Assembly: GCA_045636145.1 (NCBI GenBank)
Contig: JAZTWV010000003.1
Location: 1 to 53,544 of the forward strand
Direction of reading: 5' to 3'
Origin: Flemingiibacterium sp045636145
GTDB taxonomy: Bacteria; Bacillota; Clostridia; Oscillospirales; CAG-272
DNA: 53,544 nucleotides
Part shown: positions 16,052-24,864 of the stretch, piece after piece
How the letters are laid out: the number at the start of each line of letters is the position of its first letter
Position numbering within the stretch: the first letter of the stretch is position 1
Translations under genes and position numbers: made by a program
The notes under the pieces: generated by a model
What the model was told of the DNA's origin: nothing
The model's database searches: none
What the model saw: only the letters and a program-made list of their open reading frames with translations

Positions 16052-17554
16052 TTATTTGTTTCCTGTCCACACTACTTTGTTAAGCAGTACCCAGCCGTGA
16101 TTTCCCTCATAAGCTGTGACGATACCGCCCGAAGCTGAGCTTAGGTAGTCGAATATCATGGGGATTGTAAACTCACCGCTCGTGTTTATCATTCCCATTT
16201 TGCCGTCCTTGCCGATGACGGCAAGTCCCTCACAAAATGGCTCAGCGGTGGTGTATTCGGGTTGTATTACCCACTTGCCGGTGTGATCCATGAAGCCGTA
16301 AAGTCCGTCCTTTTCAAGGAGGATCATACCGTTTGAATAAGCTTTTACAGTATAATCGGATGGAACGGGAAATTCTGTGCCATCGGAGCGCAGAAGCACG
16401 TCCTCATCGGCGTTTATCTCGCGCCACTTGTGCATATCGAAGTGGGGAGCGTCAATTATTTGCCGTCTTACACGGACAATTCCGTGATCGAAGTAGAAAA
16501 ATCCGAGAGACTCTGCACCATAAGTGTCGGGGAGCAGATATTGATAATAAACACGCCTGTCAGAGCTGTTGTAGTGGCTGTGGCTTACCATAGTACCGCT
16601 GAATATGCGCTCTGCAAAATTCTTTGTTACAAAGGACATGAATCCTTCCTGGTTTACCACCGCCGCCAGACCCTCGCTGAAATTAAACACCTTCAGATAT
16701 TTCACATCAGTGCGCGGATAGCCGTTTTCATTGGCAAAGGCGTATAGCTTTGTTGCCTTATCATAATACCGCGTGTAATCCTTGTCCGCAGCCTTTCCGT
16801 AGTCAGCCGGGTAGTTTATATAAAGTCCTCTGCCGTCCACGGCGTCATCGTAGTCGCTGAGTGTCGGTGTGCCGTCGGATTCAAGATAATAATACTGTGT
16901 TACGGTGTTTTTTGGATTGTATCGCGAGGGAGTTTCGGCAATAAAAAGAGGTCTGTCCATGGAATCTCTTGTATATGCCGGTTTGTAGGTCTCAATATCG
17001 AAATCTGCCGCGAGTAAGCTTCCGTCGGCGTTCAGTAGATCAACGCCATCGCCCCTGTCGGCAATTATATAGTCCATGTATATTTCAAGGGCAGGGCGGT
17101 CCTCGGTTACTTCCGTCATAGTCGTGATATATCCGCTGTATTTGCCGTAGGGGACACGCTCCGGCACTTCTGTGACACGAGTGCCAAGTGAAAAGGCATC
17201 AATATCGGCAAGACTCATGTCAGCGCGTCCGAAAGCATATCCCGGTGCCCATTCTGTGTCCGTCACAACATATCCGGAGGCTCTCAGTACATCTGTGGTA
17301 TAGAGCGGTGCGAGAAACTCCTCAATGGCAGTCCGCTGCGGCGGAATTGCTTCGGTATTGGCAGTCTCGTCAGACGGCAGAGTATCATCGGAAAGCCCCG
17401 TATCAGCAATTTCTTCTGCCCCCGTCGTCACCGCCGGACGGTCTATGAACGTGAAATCGTATACGCCGCGTACGTAAGCAATTGCGGCAGTAACCGTAAA
17501 CGCAAGAAGCACTATGGGAATCGCTCGTTCTGTGATTTTTCTTCTTATATTCAT
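16052..17554 (-). CDS. WG-repeat protein with N-terminal membrane anchor
   Basis: The 500-residue product starts with a basic segment and one hydrophobic helix (about 11-29), either a signal peptide or an anchor. A Thr/Glu/Asp-rich linker follows, then a long extracellular part. The C-terminal region (about 390-495) has WG-type repeats: GLYGFMDHTGKWVIQPEYT, CEGLAVIGKDGKMGMINTSG and GNHGWVLLN. WG repeats form beta-propeller-like folds of mostly unknown role, common on Clostridia and Bacteroidetes surfaces. The middle (about 60-390) shows weaker repeats. It lies between rlmH and mnmG, all minus strand, perhaps in one operon. Function unknown. Confidence 0.85.
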   Translation of the reverse strand: MNIRRKITERAIPIVLLAFTVTAAIAYVRGVYDFTFIDRPAVTTGAEEIADTGLSDDTLPSDETANTEAIPPQRTAIEEFLAPLYTTDVLRASGYVVTDTEWAPGYAFGRADMSLADIDAFSLGTRVTEVPERVPYGKYSGYITTMTEVTEDRPALEIYMDYIIADRGDGVDLLNADGSLLAADFDIETYKPAYTRDSMDRPLFIAETPSRYNPKNTVTQYYYLESDGTPTLSDYDDAVDGRGLYINYPADYGKAADKDYTRYYDKATKLYAFANENGYPRTDVKYLKVFNFSEGLAAVVNQEGFMSFVTKNFAERIFSGTMVSHSHYNSSDRRVYYQYLLPDTYGAESLGFFYFDHGIVRVRRQIIDAPHFDMHKWREINADEDVLLRSDGTEFPVPSDYTVKAYSNGMILLEKDGLYGFMDHTGKWVIQPEYTTAEPFCEGLAVIGKDGKMGMINTSGEFTIPMIFDYLSSASGGIVTAYEGNHGWVLLNKVVWTGNK

Positions 17555-17577
17555 ATGGTGTATCCTTTATACCCCGA

Positions 17578-18060
17578 TTATTTGTGATATTTACCGCCGG
17601 CAGCGATATTGAAGGCGCGGTAGAGCTGTTCGAGCAATATAACACGCATGAGCTGATGGGGGAAGGTCATCTCGGAGATTGACAGTCTCATACGGCAGGC
17701 TGATTTCACCTCATCGGAAAGACCGTCCGAGCCGCCTATTATAAGACATATATCGGAAAATCCCTCGTTTGCTATATCGGAGATGCGGCGTGAAAAAGCC
17801 TCGCTTGAGCACTGTTTACCCTCAACGCAAAGCGCGATGTTGTACGCGCGCTCAGGAAGTGCGGCAAGGATGCGTTCTCCCTCGCGCCTTACAGCATTTG
17901 CAGTCTCGGCGGCAGAGGGCTTATCTGAAAGCTTTTCATCCTTTACCGATATATTATCAAGCGTACAGTAAGCGGAAAGTCGCTTTTCGTATTCAGCCAC
18001 CGCATCGGTCAGATATTTCTCTTTTATCGTTCCAACGTGAACGATATGTATTCGAAGCAT
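17578..18060 (-). CDS. rlmH: 23S rRNA (pseudouridine1915-N3) methyltransferase RlmH
   Basis: RlmH is a SPOUT-class methyltransferase that methylates pseudouridine 1915 of 23S rRNA on assembled ribosomes. The 160-residue product has the expected start MLRIHIVHVGTIKEKYL, the SAM-binding trefoil-knot motif LIIGGSDGLSDEV at about 102-114, and the C-terminal signature MRVILLEQLYRAFNIAAGGKYHK shortened to its key residues R, Q, Y, R, Y and H. Length is typical (about 155-160). GAGGG precedes the ATG. It follows the WalJ-type hydrolase gene, an arrangement also seen in other Firmicutes. Confidence 0.96.
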   Translation of the reverse strand: MLRIHIVHVGTIKEKYLTDAVAEYEKRLSAYCTLDNISVKDEKLSDKPSAAETANAVRREGERILAALPERAYNIALCVEGKQCSSEAFSRRISDIANEGFSDICLIIGGSDGLSDEVKSACRMRLSISEMTFPHQLMRVILLEQLYRAFNIAAGGKYHK

Positions 18061-18088
18061 AGTTTCACCCTCTTTTTTGGTATCACAA

Positions 18089-18871
18089 TCATATCAGCCG
18101 TGTTGGGGAAGCGGGAGCGGCTACGTCAATAAATATCTCCCGTCCGCCAAGTGCTTCCAGTGCACTGTGATAGGCAAGCTCCGGAAGATTGTTTTCCTCG
18201 CTGAGATGCGCAAGGAGAATGCGCTTAGTGCCTGCCGCCGCAAGCCGTGATACAAGGGAAGCCGCGGCTTCGTTTGACAGATGTCCTCGGTTTGACAGGA
18301 TGCGGCGTTTAAGCTCATATGGGTAAGGTCCGCACAGAAGCATATTTTCGTCGTGGTTTGATTCGAGTATCACGCTTGGCACACCGAGGAGTGCGTCACA
18401 CACCTCATCGGTGACACAGCCAAGGTCAGTGGCAATGGCGAAGGTGTGCTCCGCCGTGCCGTCGGTGACAGTATATCCCACGCTTGCTGAGCTGTCATGA
18501 GACGTAACAAAGGAGCTTACGGTAAGTGCCCCCACCGTTTCACAGAACAGAAGCGGATGTCTTACGGTGCAGGTGGTGGTATTTTCTGTGTTTTTGGTGC
18601 GAAAATGGGACATTGCCGACGGCTCGGTCATATGTATGGGGATTTTGTATTTTTTAGATATGGTTTCAAGCCCTGACACATGGTCGGAGTGCTCATGGGT
18701 TATAAAAATAGCTTTGATACGGGAAATATCGCTGTCAAGGCTCCGTAAAGTATCGCAAATACGCTTGCAGCTTATTCCTGCATCTATAAGAAGCTCATCA
18801 TCCCCAAGACGCGCATATACACAGTTGCCCTTAGAGCTTGACGCCAGGGTGCAGACCGAAAAAACAGGCAT
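18089..18871 (-). CDS. Metallo-beta-lactamase-fold hydrolase (WalJ/YycJ type)
   Basis: The 260-residue product has the metallo-hydrolase motif FITHEHSDHVSGL (about 56-68, HxHxDH), an N-terminus like YycJ (VCTLASSSKGNCVYA), a metal-ligand segment IATDLGCVTDEV and an ESNHD motif. YycJ/WalJ is a probable 5'-to-3' nuclease of the beta-CASP-less MBL group, linked with the WalRK system and mismatch repair in Bacillus. WalRK genes are absent here, but rlmH is next door, as in Bacillus where both lie near the origin. Assignment to the family is good; the substrate is uncertain. Confidence 0.85.
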   Translation of the reverse strand: MPVFSVCTLASSSKGNCVYARLGDDELLIDAGISCKRICDTLRSLDSDISRIKAIFITHEHSDHVSGLETISKKYKIPIHMTEPSAMSHFRTKNTENTTTCTVRHPLLFCETVGALTVSSFVTSHDSSASVGYTVTDGTAEHTFAIATDLGCVTDEVCDALLGVPSVILESNHDENMLLCGPYPYELKRRILSNRGHLSNEAAASLVSRLAAAGTKRILLAHLSEENNLPELAYHSALEALGGREIFIDVAAPASPTRLI

Positions 18872-18910
18872 TTTATGCCTTCCTTTCTGACTTTTGTGAA
18901 GCTTACGGCA

Positions 18911-19384
18911 TTACATCCCACCTAATATAACAGATAGGGCATTCTTCAGAATATCGCCGTAGAAAAGATAGATAATATCAAAAAATATCGCAAATAAAAA
19001 CGGAAGCAGGATAAGCATTAGTTTTCTTGCGATAGCTTTGTGTCGATTTATTTTTTGGGAAAGCTCCTCTGCCATGTCCTTGTATTCTGCTTTGAACATA
19101 TCGGGAGTGACCTCTTTTTGAGAGATTCCGTGATTTAAAAGAAGTACGGCAAATATGAGCACTGTGGCGATAGTAAAGTACACGGGCATAATTATCGGGA
19201 TTCCGCCGATACACAGAAATTCCGCCGCAATAAGCATTTCGTAAATGGCAAATGCCGCAATAGTGGAAAGCAGGATAACAACCATCCGACGCCAATTAAA
19301 TTCTTTAAGACGCGCCTTAACCGCGCCGCCGGGAGTTGTCCCGACAGGCGCGGTCTTTTTCGCTCTTTTTTTCTTTTTTGCCAT
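18911..19384 (-). CDS. Uncharacterised membrane protein with Lys-rich N-terminus
   Basis: I do not recognise this 157-residue protein. It starts with a very basic stretch (MAKKKKRAKKTAP), has two hydrophobic segments near 34-56 and 60-82, a charged amphipathic helix region (about 88-118), and a third hydrophobic segment (about 118-145). It is translationally coupled to galK: its ATG overlaps the galK stop by one base (TAATG). Coupling suggests co-expression, but no functional link with galactose use is visible. Confidence 0.72.
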   Translation of the reverse strand: MAKKKKRAKKTAPVGTTPGGAVKARLKEFNWRRMVVILLSTIAAFAIYEMLIAAEFLCIGGIPIIMPVYFTIATVLIFAVLLLNHGISQKEVTPDMFKAEYKDMAEELSQKINRHKAIARKLMLILLPFLFAIFFDIIYLFYGDILKNALSVILGGM

Positions 19385-20664
19385 TATTCTATGCGGATAG
19401 CACCGTAGGGACGGACCTTAAGAACGGTTGTAGCACCCTCACCGAAAGCACCGTCAAGCACTTCTCTGAAATGAGGAATGTCCTCGTTTCTGACAAACGC
19501 CTGAATAGTGCCGGCAAAGCCGCCGCCGTGTACACGGTAAGCCGCCTTCTTGCCGTCAAGGGCAATTTCGGCAAGGCAAAGGGCAAGAGAAAGTCCTTGC
19601 TCGGTTATATTCTTTGTGGTGTACACATTCTGGAGATATTTGAAGCTGGAGTTTCCGGATTCCATAACACCCCTAAAAAATCCGTCGATATCGCCTTTTT
19701 TCAGTGCCGTAGTCTGAGCGGTAACACGCTCGTTCTCGTTTTTGTAGTGAATAGCACGCATAAGGGCGCGATCACCGGCAAATTCGCGAAGAGCTTTTAT
19801 ATTTTTGAGAATTTCGGATAGCTTAACCTCGCGAAGCACCTGCTTGCCGAAGTAAGATGCTATTTTCTTCATTTCCGCAGGGACGGAAGCGTAGTCCTCA
19901 TTAAGGTCTGCGTGATTTCCGCCGGTATTAACGATACAAAGGCTGTATCCTGCCGCGGTAAGGTCAAATGGAAGCTTTTCGATTATGGGCTCTTTGGGAT
20001 TCTTGAAGTCGATGGCAACAAATCCGCCTACTGCGCAGGCAGTCTGATCCATAAGACCGCTGGGCTTGCCGAAGAATACATTTTCCGAATACTGTGCGAT
20101 CTTGGCGATCTCTGCGTTGTCCACTTCGCAGTCGTTGTAGAATCCGTTGAGAATAAGTCCTACCATATCTTCAAACGCCGCAGATGAGGAAAGTCCCGAT
20201 CCCTTGAAAACGTTTGATGTGGTGTAGGCATCATAGCCGCCTACCTTGTGACCGTATTTCAGAAAGCCTGAGCACATTCCCGAAATGATGGATTTCGAGG
20301 TGTAATAAAGCGCTTCATCAACGGTGGGATCGGTAATATCCACCTCATCAATGGGGAAACCCTCGGATTTGATGTTTATACGCATATCCTCGCGTGGGGA
20401 AGCGACGGCGATTATATCGAGGTCAATGGATGCGGCAAGAACCTTGCCGTAGTTGTGGTCAGTGTGGTTTCCGGAAATCTCACTTCTGCCTGCAACGGAG
20501 AAAAGTGACACTTCGCGTTCTTCACCGAACAGTGCGGCAAACTCCTTTACGGTATTTATGTAGCGCGCTTTTTGAGCGCTGATATTTTCCTTTCCGTAAA
20601 GCTCCGTGAAGATGCCTTCATACTTGTCGCCCTCAATTGCGGCAATGATCTGTTTTGTGTTCAT
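19384..20664 (-). CDS. galK: Galactokinase-like GHMP kinase
   Basis: Galactokinase phosphorylates galactose at C1, the first step of the Leloir pathway. The 426-residue product has an N-terminal motif GRSEISGNHTDHNYG (about 60-74), where most galactokinases have GRVNLIGEHTDY, the GHMP ATP-binding motif KGSGLSSSAAFE (about 155-166), a GLMDQ segment carrying the catalytic Asp, and a C-terminal motif GGGFAGTIQAF. The NHTDH variant is familiar from Clostridia. galT and galE are not in the window, so the sugar specificity is inferred. An AAAGGA site precedes the ATG. Confidence 0.85.
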   Translation of the reverse strand: MNTKQIIAAIEGDKYEGIFTELYGKENISAQKARYINTVKEFAALFGEEREVSLFSVAGRSEISGNHTDHNYGKVLAASIDLDIIAVASPREDMRINIKSEGFPIDEVDITDPTVDEALYYTSKSIISGMCSGFLKYGHKVGGYDAYTTSNVFKGSGLSSSAAFEDMVGLILNGFYNDCEVDNAEIAKIAQYSENVFFGKPSGLMDQTACAVGGFVAIDFKNPKEPIIEKLPFDLTAAGYSLCIVNTGGNHADLNEDYASVPAEMKKIASYFGKQVLREVKLSEILKNIKALREFAGDRALMRAIHYKNENERVTAQTTALKKGDIDGFFRGVMESGNSSFKYLQNVYTTKNITEQGLSLALCLAEIALDGKKAAYRVHGGGFAGTIQAFVRNEDIPHFREVLDGAFGEGATTVLKVRPYGAIRIE

Positions 20665-20729
20665 GTCATATCGTCCTTTCTTGTAAATAGTTTATATAAG
20701 CATTTTGATTTTCGCTGTGCTGCGGAAGG

Positions 20730-21992
20730 TTATTCTGTAATTGCGCGTCTTGCAAGATCAAGTGCGTTTGATGCGCTTACATACCGTACATATTCACGAG
20801 TCTGGAGTCCGTTGCCGATATTAAGCTCACGAACTTCCTCATATCCGTCGCATACGACTCCCACATATACTCTGCCGACTGGCTTTTCAGGAGTGCCGCC
20901 GGTAGGACCTGCCACGCCGGTGGTAGATATACCGATGTCTGCCCCGAAGAGCTCTTTTACACCGCGCGCCATCTCTATTGCGGTTTCTCTTGATACGGCA
21001 CCGTGTGCTTCCAGTGTTTCATGGGAAACACCTACAAATTTTTCCTTTACGCGGTTGGCGTAGGTAACAATGCTTCCGTCAAGAACTGCGCTTGAACCGC
21101 TTACGTTGGTAATACGTTTTGCCACATATCCACCCGTGCAGGACTCCGCACAGGCGATTTTCTTGTTCTGACGGATTAGTTCGGCTACAAGAGCCTCCTC
21201 AAGACTGCCTGCATCCACACCGTAGATAAAGCCGCCAACCTCTGTTGCCTTTATTTTTTCTATTTCTCTGTCGCACATCTCGGCACATTCAGCCTCGCTT
21301 TTTCCCGATGCCGTGACACGGAGCTGTACCTCGCCGTCCTTGGCGTAGGGAGCAACGGTGGGATTGGATGCACCAAGCATCTCCTCGCGCAGAATTGATT
21401 CCACACGGGATTCGCCCATGCCGAAGATGTTAACGGTTTTTGAGAAAAACACTCTGTCGGAGAAGCCTCTCAGATACGGTTCAACCTGTTCCGAGAAAAG
21501 CGGCTCGCACTCGCGGGGCGGACCGGGGAGCATTATGATAATTTTACCTTTTTCCTCGTCCTCCATGGCTAGCCCCGGAGCCGTGCCGTAGTCGTTTTTA
21601 AAGACTATCGCACCCTCCGGCATATATGCCTGCTTTTTGTTGTTTTCGGTCATGGTAAGACCACGCTTTTCAAAACGTGCCATCATGCGCGATAAACTCT
21701 CCTCGTGAAGATACATGGAACGTCCCATGAGCCTTGCGGCGGTCTCCTTGGTGAGATCGTCGTAGGTTGGACCAAGACCGCCCGTCAGAATAACAAGATC
21801 GCTTCTTGAAAGCGACAGTGAAAGAGCCGACTCAAGCCTTTCAGGGTTGTCCCCAACAACGCCTTGGTAGTACTGATTTATTCCAAGTGCCGCCAGCCGG
21901 CGAGAGATAAATGCCGAATCGGTATTTACTATGTCGCCAAGCAGCAGCTCAGTTCCCACCGAAAGAATTTCGGCAGAGCGTATTTTTATCAT
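20730..21992 (-). CDS. cinA: CinA: competence/damage-inducible protein with NMN amidase domain
   Basis: CinA-type proteins recycle pyridine nucleotides: the N-terminal MoCF-like domain acts on ADP-ribose-type compounds and the C-terminal domain deamidates nicotinamide mononucleotide. The 420-residue product has the N-terminal motif GTELLLGDIVNTDSAFISRR, the PGPPRECEPLF loop, and the C-terminal signature AESCTGGYVAKR (about 280) with GVAGPTGGTPEKPVG. I use the ATG at 21992, eight bases after AAGGAG; the one two codons earlier is too close. In Bacillus cinA precedes recA, which is absent here. A near-match to parS lies inside the gene at 21015-21030. Confidence 0.93.
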   Translation of the reverse strand: MIKIRSAEILSVGTELLLGDIVNTDSAFISRRLAALGINQYYQGVVGDNPERLESALSLSLSRSDLVILTGGLGPTYDDLTKETAARLMGRSMYLHEESLSRMMARFEKRGLTMTENNKKQAYMPEGAIVFKNDYGTAPGLAMEDEEKGKIIIMLPGPPRECEPLFSEQVEPYLRGFSDRVFFSKTVNIFGMGESRVESILREEMLGASNPTVAPYAKDGEVQLRVTASGKSEAECAEMCDREIEKIKATEVGGFIYGVDAGSLEEALVAELIRQNKKIACAESCTGGYVAKRITNVSGSSAVLDGSIVTYANRVKEKFVGVSHETLEAHGAVSRETAIEMARGVKELFGADIGISTTGVAGPTGGTPEKPVGRVYVGVVCDGYEEVRELNIGNGLQTREYVRYVSASNALDLARRAITE

Positions 21993-22043
21993 ATACATAT
22001 CTCCTTTTTGCGCTGTGGTGAACTCCCCATTGAGGGTTAATTA

Positions 22044-23291
22044 TTATTTGCCCTCGTAGAGCGGATATTTGTCACAGATCTTGGTAACTTCAGCGCGAAT
22101 GTAATCGGCGGAGTTTTCAAAATCGGTTGCGGTAAGCTTTATAAGGTGTGCGATGGTGCGCATATCATCCTCCTTAAGACCGCGGGAGGTAACAGCAGGA
22201 GTACCGATACGCACACCGCTTGTTACGAAGGGAGATTCGGGGTCGTTGGGGATAGCGTTCTTATTAACGGTGATATATACCTCGTCAAGCTGCTTTTCAA
22301 GCTGCTTGCCGGTGATACCCATAGAGCGAAGGTCAACCAGCATAAGGTGATTGTCAGTACCGCCGGATACAAGGTCGAAGCCCTCGGCAACAAGAGCGTC
22401 TGCAAGAGCCTTGGAGTTCTTTATGATCTGCTCCTGATATGCCTTGAATTCAGGCTTGAGCGCTTCGCCGAAGCATACTGCCTTGGAAGCGATAACGTGC
22501 ATGAGAGGGCCACCCTGTGTGCCGGGGAAAATAGCCTTGTTGATCTGCTTTGCAAGCTCCTCACGGCAGAGGATAAGACCGCCTCTCGGACCGCGGAGAG
22601 TCTTATGAGTGGTGGTGGTAACTACGTCCGCATAGGGAACAGGAGAGGGATGAAGTCCTGCGGCTACAAGACCTGCGATGTGAGCCATATCTACCATGAG
22701 ATATGCTCCCACTTCCTTTGCGATCTCGGAGAGACGCTTGAAGTCGATGATTCTCGGATATGCGGATGCGCCGGCAACGATAAGCTTAGGCTTGTTTTCT
22801 TTAGCCAGGAACTCTACCTTGTCGTAGTCGATTCTGCCGTCGTCCTCAACGCCGTAGGGAACGAAGTTATAGAGGATGCCGGAGATGTTTACAGGGCTTC
22901 CGTGGGTAAGATGACCGCCGTGAGCCAGATTCATACCCATAACGGTATCGCCGGGATTGATGAGCGCAAGATATACAGCAGTATTTGCCTGTGCACCGGA
23001 GTGAGGCTGAACGTTTGCGTGCTCAGCACCGAAAAGCTTGCAGGCGCGCTCAATAGCGATATTTTCAGCTATATCAACGCACTCGCATCCGCCGTAATAA
23101 CGCTTTCCGGGATAACCCTCGGCGTATTTGTTGGTAAGTACGGTGCCCATAGTCGCCATAACAGCCGGAGATACCACATTTTCCGATGCGATAAGCTCAA
23201 GACCTCTCTGCTGACGTGCATATTCCTTCTCTATAGCTTCGCCTATTTCGGGGTCGAAACTTTTTATAAATTCCATGTTTTCCTTAATCAT
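22044..23291 (-). CDS. glyA: Serine hydroxymethyltransferase
   Basis: GlyA interconverts serine and glycine using pyridoxal phosphate and tetrahydrofolate, feeding one-carbon metabolism. The 415-residue product has the PLP-lysine motif VVTTTTHKTLRGPRGG (about 223-238), the N-terminal ELIASENVVS and TNKYAEGYPGKRYYGG signatures and the expected length. AAGGAG precedes the ATG, and a good sigma-A promoter lies upstream (23330-23358). No riboswitch was recognised in the short leader. Confidence 0.97.
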   Translation of the reverse strand: MIKENMEFIKSFDPEIGEAIEKEYARQQRGLELIASENVVSPAVMATMGTVLTNKYAEGYPGKRYYGGCECVDIAENIAIERACKLFGAEHANVQPHSGAQANTAVYLALINPGDTVMGMNLAHGGHLTHGSPVNISGILYNFVPYGVEDDGRIDYDKVEFLAKENKPKLIVAGASAYPRIIDFKRLSEIAKEVGAYLMVDMAHIAGLVAAGLHPSPVPYADVVTTTTHKTLRGPRGGLILCREELAKQINKAIFPGTQGGPLMHVIASKAVCFGEALKPEFKAYQEQIIKNSKALADALVAEGFDLVSGGTDNHLMLVDLRSMGITGKQLEKQLDEVYITVNKNAIPNDPESPFVTSGVRIGTPAVTSRGLKEDDMRTIAHLIKLTATDFENSADYIRAEVTKICDKYPLYEGK

Positions 23292-23329
23292 TGCAAAAAC
23301 TCCTTAACAGTATAAATATAATTACTATA

Positions 23330-23358
23330 ATTATACCTCATTTTAACATAAATTACAA
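23330..23358 (-). promoter_or_regulatory. glyA promoter (sigma-A type)
   Basis: On the minus strand, TTGTAA (23353-23358), 17 bases and TATAAT (23330-23335) precede glyA, giving a leader of about 35 nucleotides. The rest of the gap up to the mgsA-like terminator (about 23359-23530) is AT-rich with nothing recognised. Confidence 0.65.
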
Positions 23359-23531
23359 TGAGCATTTTGTAAATATTCTTCATCTTAGTATGCAATATTT
23401 TAGTAGTTATAATGACAGAAGAAATTTCCCTGTTACTACGCGATAATTTCTATTGACAAAGAGCCGGCACTGTTTGATCATATAATTGGAATTTTTCATA
23501 ATCGGTATTATTGTCATGACAAATAAAAACA

Positions 23532-23564
23532 AAAAATCCCGGTTCATTTTCAACCGGGATTTTT
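23532..23564 (-). terminator. Terminator of the mgsA-like gene
   Basis: A perfect 13-bp stem AAAAATCCCGGTT (23532-23544) with AACCGGGATTTTT (23552-23564) lies just beyond the minus-strand stop at 23578. It carries a T-run on both strands. Confidence 0.88.
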
Positions 23565-23577
23565 GCGCAGTATATAT

Positions 23578-23997
23578 TTATCTTCTGTTATACTCCGACT
23601 TCGGGTTTACAATCTCGCGCCAATCAAGACCGCCGCTTTCAAGTGCGCACACCAGCACCTCGGCTGTGGCGATATTCGTAGCAACGGGCACATTGTATAC
23701 GTCGCACATACGAAGAAGATTGTGCGCTTCCTCGTCATAGGGAGAATCCGTGGAGGTATCTCTGAAGTAAATAAGCAGATCTATCTCATTGTACGCAAGG
23801 CGGGAGGTTATCTGCTGTGTTCCGCCCTGAGAGCCTGACAGCAGACGTTCTATATTAAGACCTGTGGCTTCTGATATATACTTGCCTGTTATACCTGTAG
23901 CGCACAGATTGTGTTTACATAAAATTCCGCAGTATGCTATGCAAAACTGTGTCATAAGTTCCTTTTTCTTGTCGTCCGCGATGATAGCAATTTCCAT
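23578..23997 (-). CDS. Methylglyoxal synthase-like protein, active-site positions altered
   Basis: This 139-residue protein clearly belongs to the MGS-like family (ATGITGKYISEATGLNIERL; VPVATNIATAE). True methylglyoxal synthase turns dihydroxyacetone phosphate into methylglyoxal. Compared with the E. coli enzyme as I recall it, several conserved positions differ. The AHD motif is ADD here. GGDQQ is GGTQQ. WDPL is RDTS, keeping the Asp. HDPD is YDEE, losing the His and changing an Asp to Glu. The protein may be a weak enzyme or have a different role. It lies 36 bases downstream of the MinD-like gene, an order that fits the Clostridia min-mgsA region. The family is certain; the activity is doubtful. 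Confidence 0.82.
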   Translation of the reverse strand: MEIAIIADDKKKELMTQFCIAYCGILCKHNLCATGITGKYISEATGLNIERLLSGSQGGTQQITSRLAYNEIDLLIYFRDTSTDSPYDEEAHNLLRMCDVYNVPVATNIATAEVLVCALESGGLDWREIVNPKSEYNRR

Positions 23998-24033
23998 TAA
24001 ATTTGATCCTTTCCTAAAATTTTAAATCTGTTG

Positions 24034-24864
24034 TCATATGTTTTCAAGAAGTCGTTTTACCTGACGTTTTGCTTTCATTCCGCGAAATCCGTGGAACAGC
24101 GGTACATACAGGCCGCAGAGTCTTGCGGCTACATTGTCGAATGCCGCCGCGGCATTGACGCCGCGAAGCTGACAGGCAAGCTTGCCCGTTTCCGCACCCA
24201 GCATAAGCTGATGCTCGTGGGGAATAATTCCGCAAAGCTGGATAAACGATCTGTCAATTATTTCATTTATACCCGGACGGTCTCCCGTAGCAGCCCCCTC
24301 AAAATCGAAGCTGTTTATAAGCAGTCGTCTGTCGGATATTCGGTTGTTCTTAAGATATTCTCCTGTCTGACCCGCCGCGCGAATGCTGGAGGGTTGGTGA
24401 GATGCTACGATAATGGCACTGTCTGCCCTGGCAGATTCAAGAACTGCCGGAACTCCGAGGGAGCCGGGAGTGTCGAGTATTATGTTATCAAACGGTACAG
24501 CCTCAAGCGCACTGTCGATAATGCCGGAAAATTCCTCAGCTGTTATATCACGTCCGCCCTTATAGGGAGCTGCCGCAAACCACAGATTTTCCGAGCGTTC
24601 ATCACGAATAAGCACCTTTTCGGTTTCAACGCGTCCCTTGGCGGCGTCGTAAAGGTCGTACATGATCTCGTTTTCAACGCCCAGCATAAGGTCAAGGCAA
24701 CGCATATCAAAGTCGCAGTCGGCAAGCAGTACACGGCGTCCGCGCCGTGCTAACGACATGGCGAGATTCGCCGCAACGGTGGATTTACCAACGCCGCCCT
24801 TGCACGAGGTTATAAGAGTTATCTTAGCCGTACCTTCCGCCTCCCACCTTATCGGCGTCGGCAT
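24034..24864 (-). CDS. MinD-like septum-site ATPase
   Basis: MinD is a deviant Walker ATPase that dimerises on the membrane and positions division inhibitors. The 276-residue frame has KGGVGKST (about 22-29), DCDFDMRCLDLMLGVENEIM, which closely follows the MinD pattern, the A' aspartates, and a basic C-terminal helix (GMKAKRQVKRLLENI) resembling the membrane-targeting helix. No minC or minE is nearby. The start is uncertain. The ATG at 24864 has AAGG touching it, whereas a good GGAGG at 24840-24844 sits eight bases before an ACG (24829-24831), which would give a protein starting at the usual MAK-like position. A promoter lies at 24986-25015. No membrane partner is visible. Confidence 0.85.
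   Translation of the reverse strand: MPTPIRWEAEGTAKITLITSCKGGVGKSTVAANLAMSLARRGRRVLLADCDFDMRCLDLMLGVENEIMYDLYDAAKGRVETEKVLIRDERSENLWFAAAPYKGGRDITAEEFSGIIDSALEAVPFDNIILDTPGSLGVPAVLESARADSAIIVASHQPSSIRAAGQTGEYLKNNRISDRRLLINSFDFEGAATGDRPGINEIIDRSFIQLCGIIPHEHQLMLGAETGKLACQLRGVNAAAAFDNVAARLCGLYVPLFHGFRGMKAKRQVKRLLENI

Noticed and set aside
22146..23315. A 389-codon open frame on the plus strand opposite glyA
   Set aside because: Antisense shadow of a highly conserved gene; no start signal and no recognisable domain.
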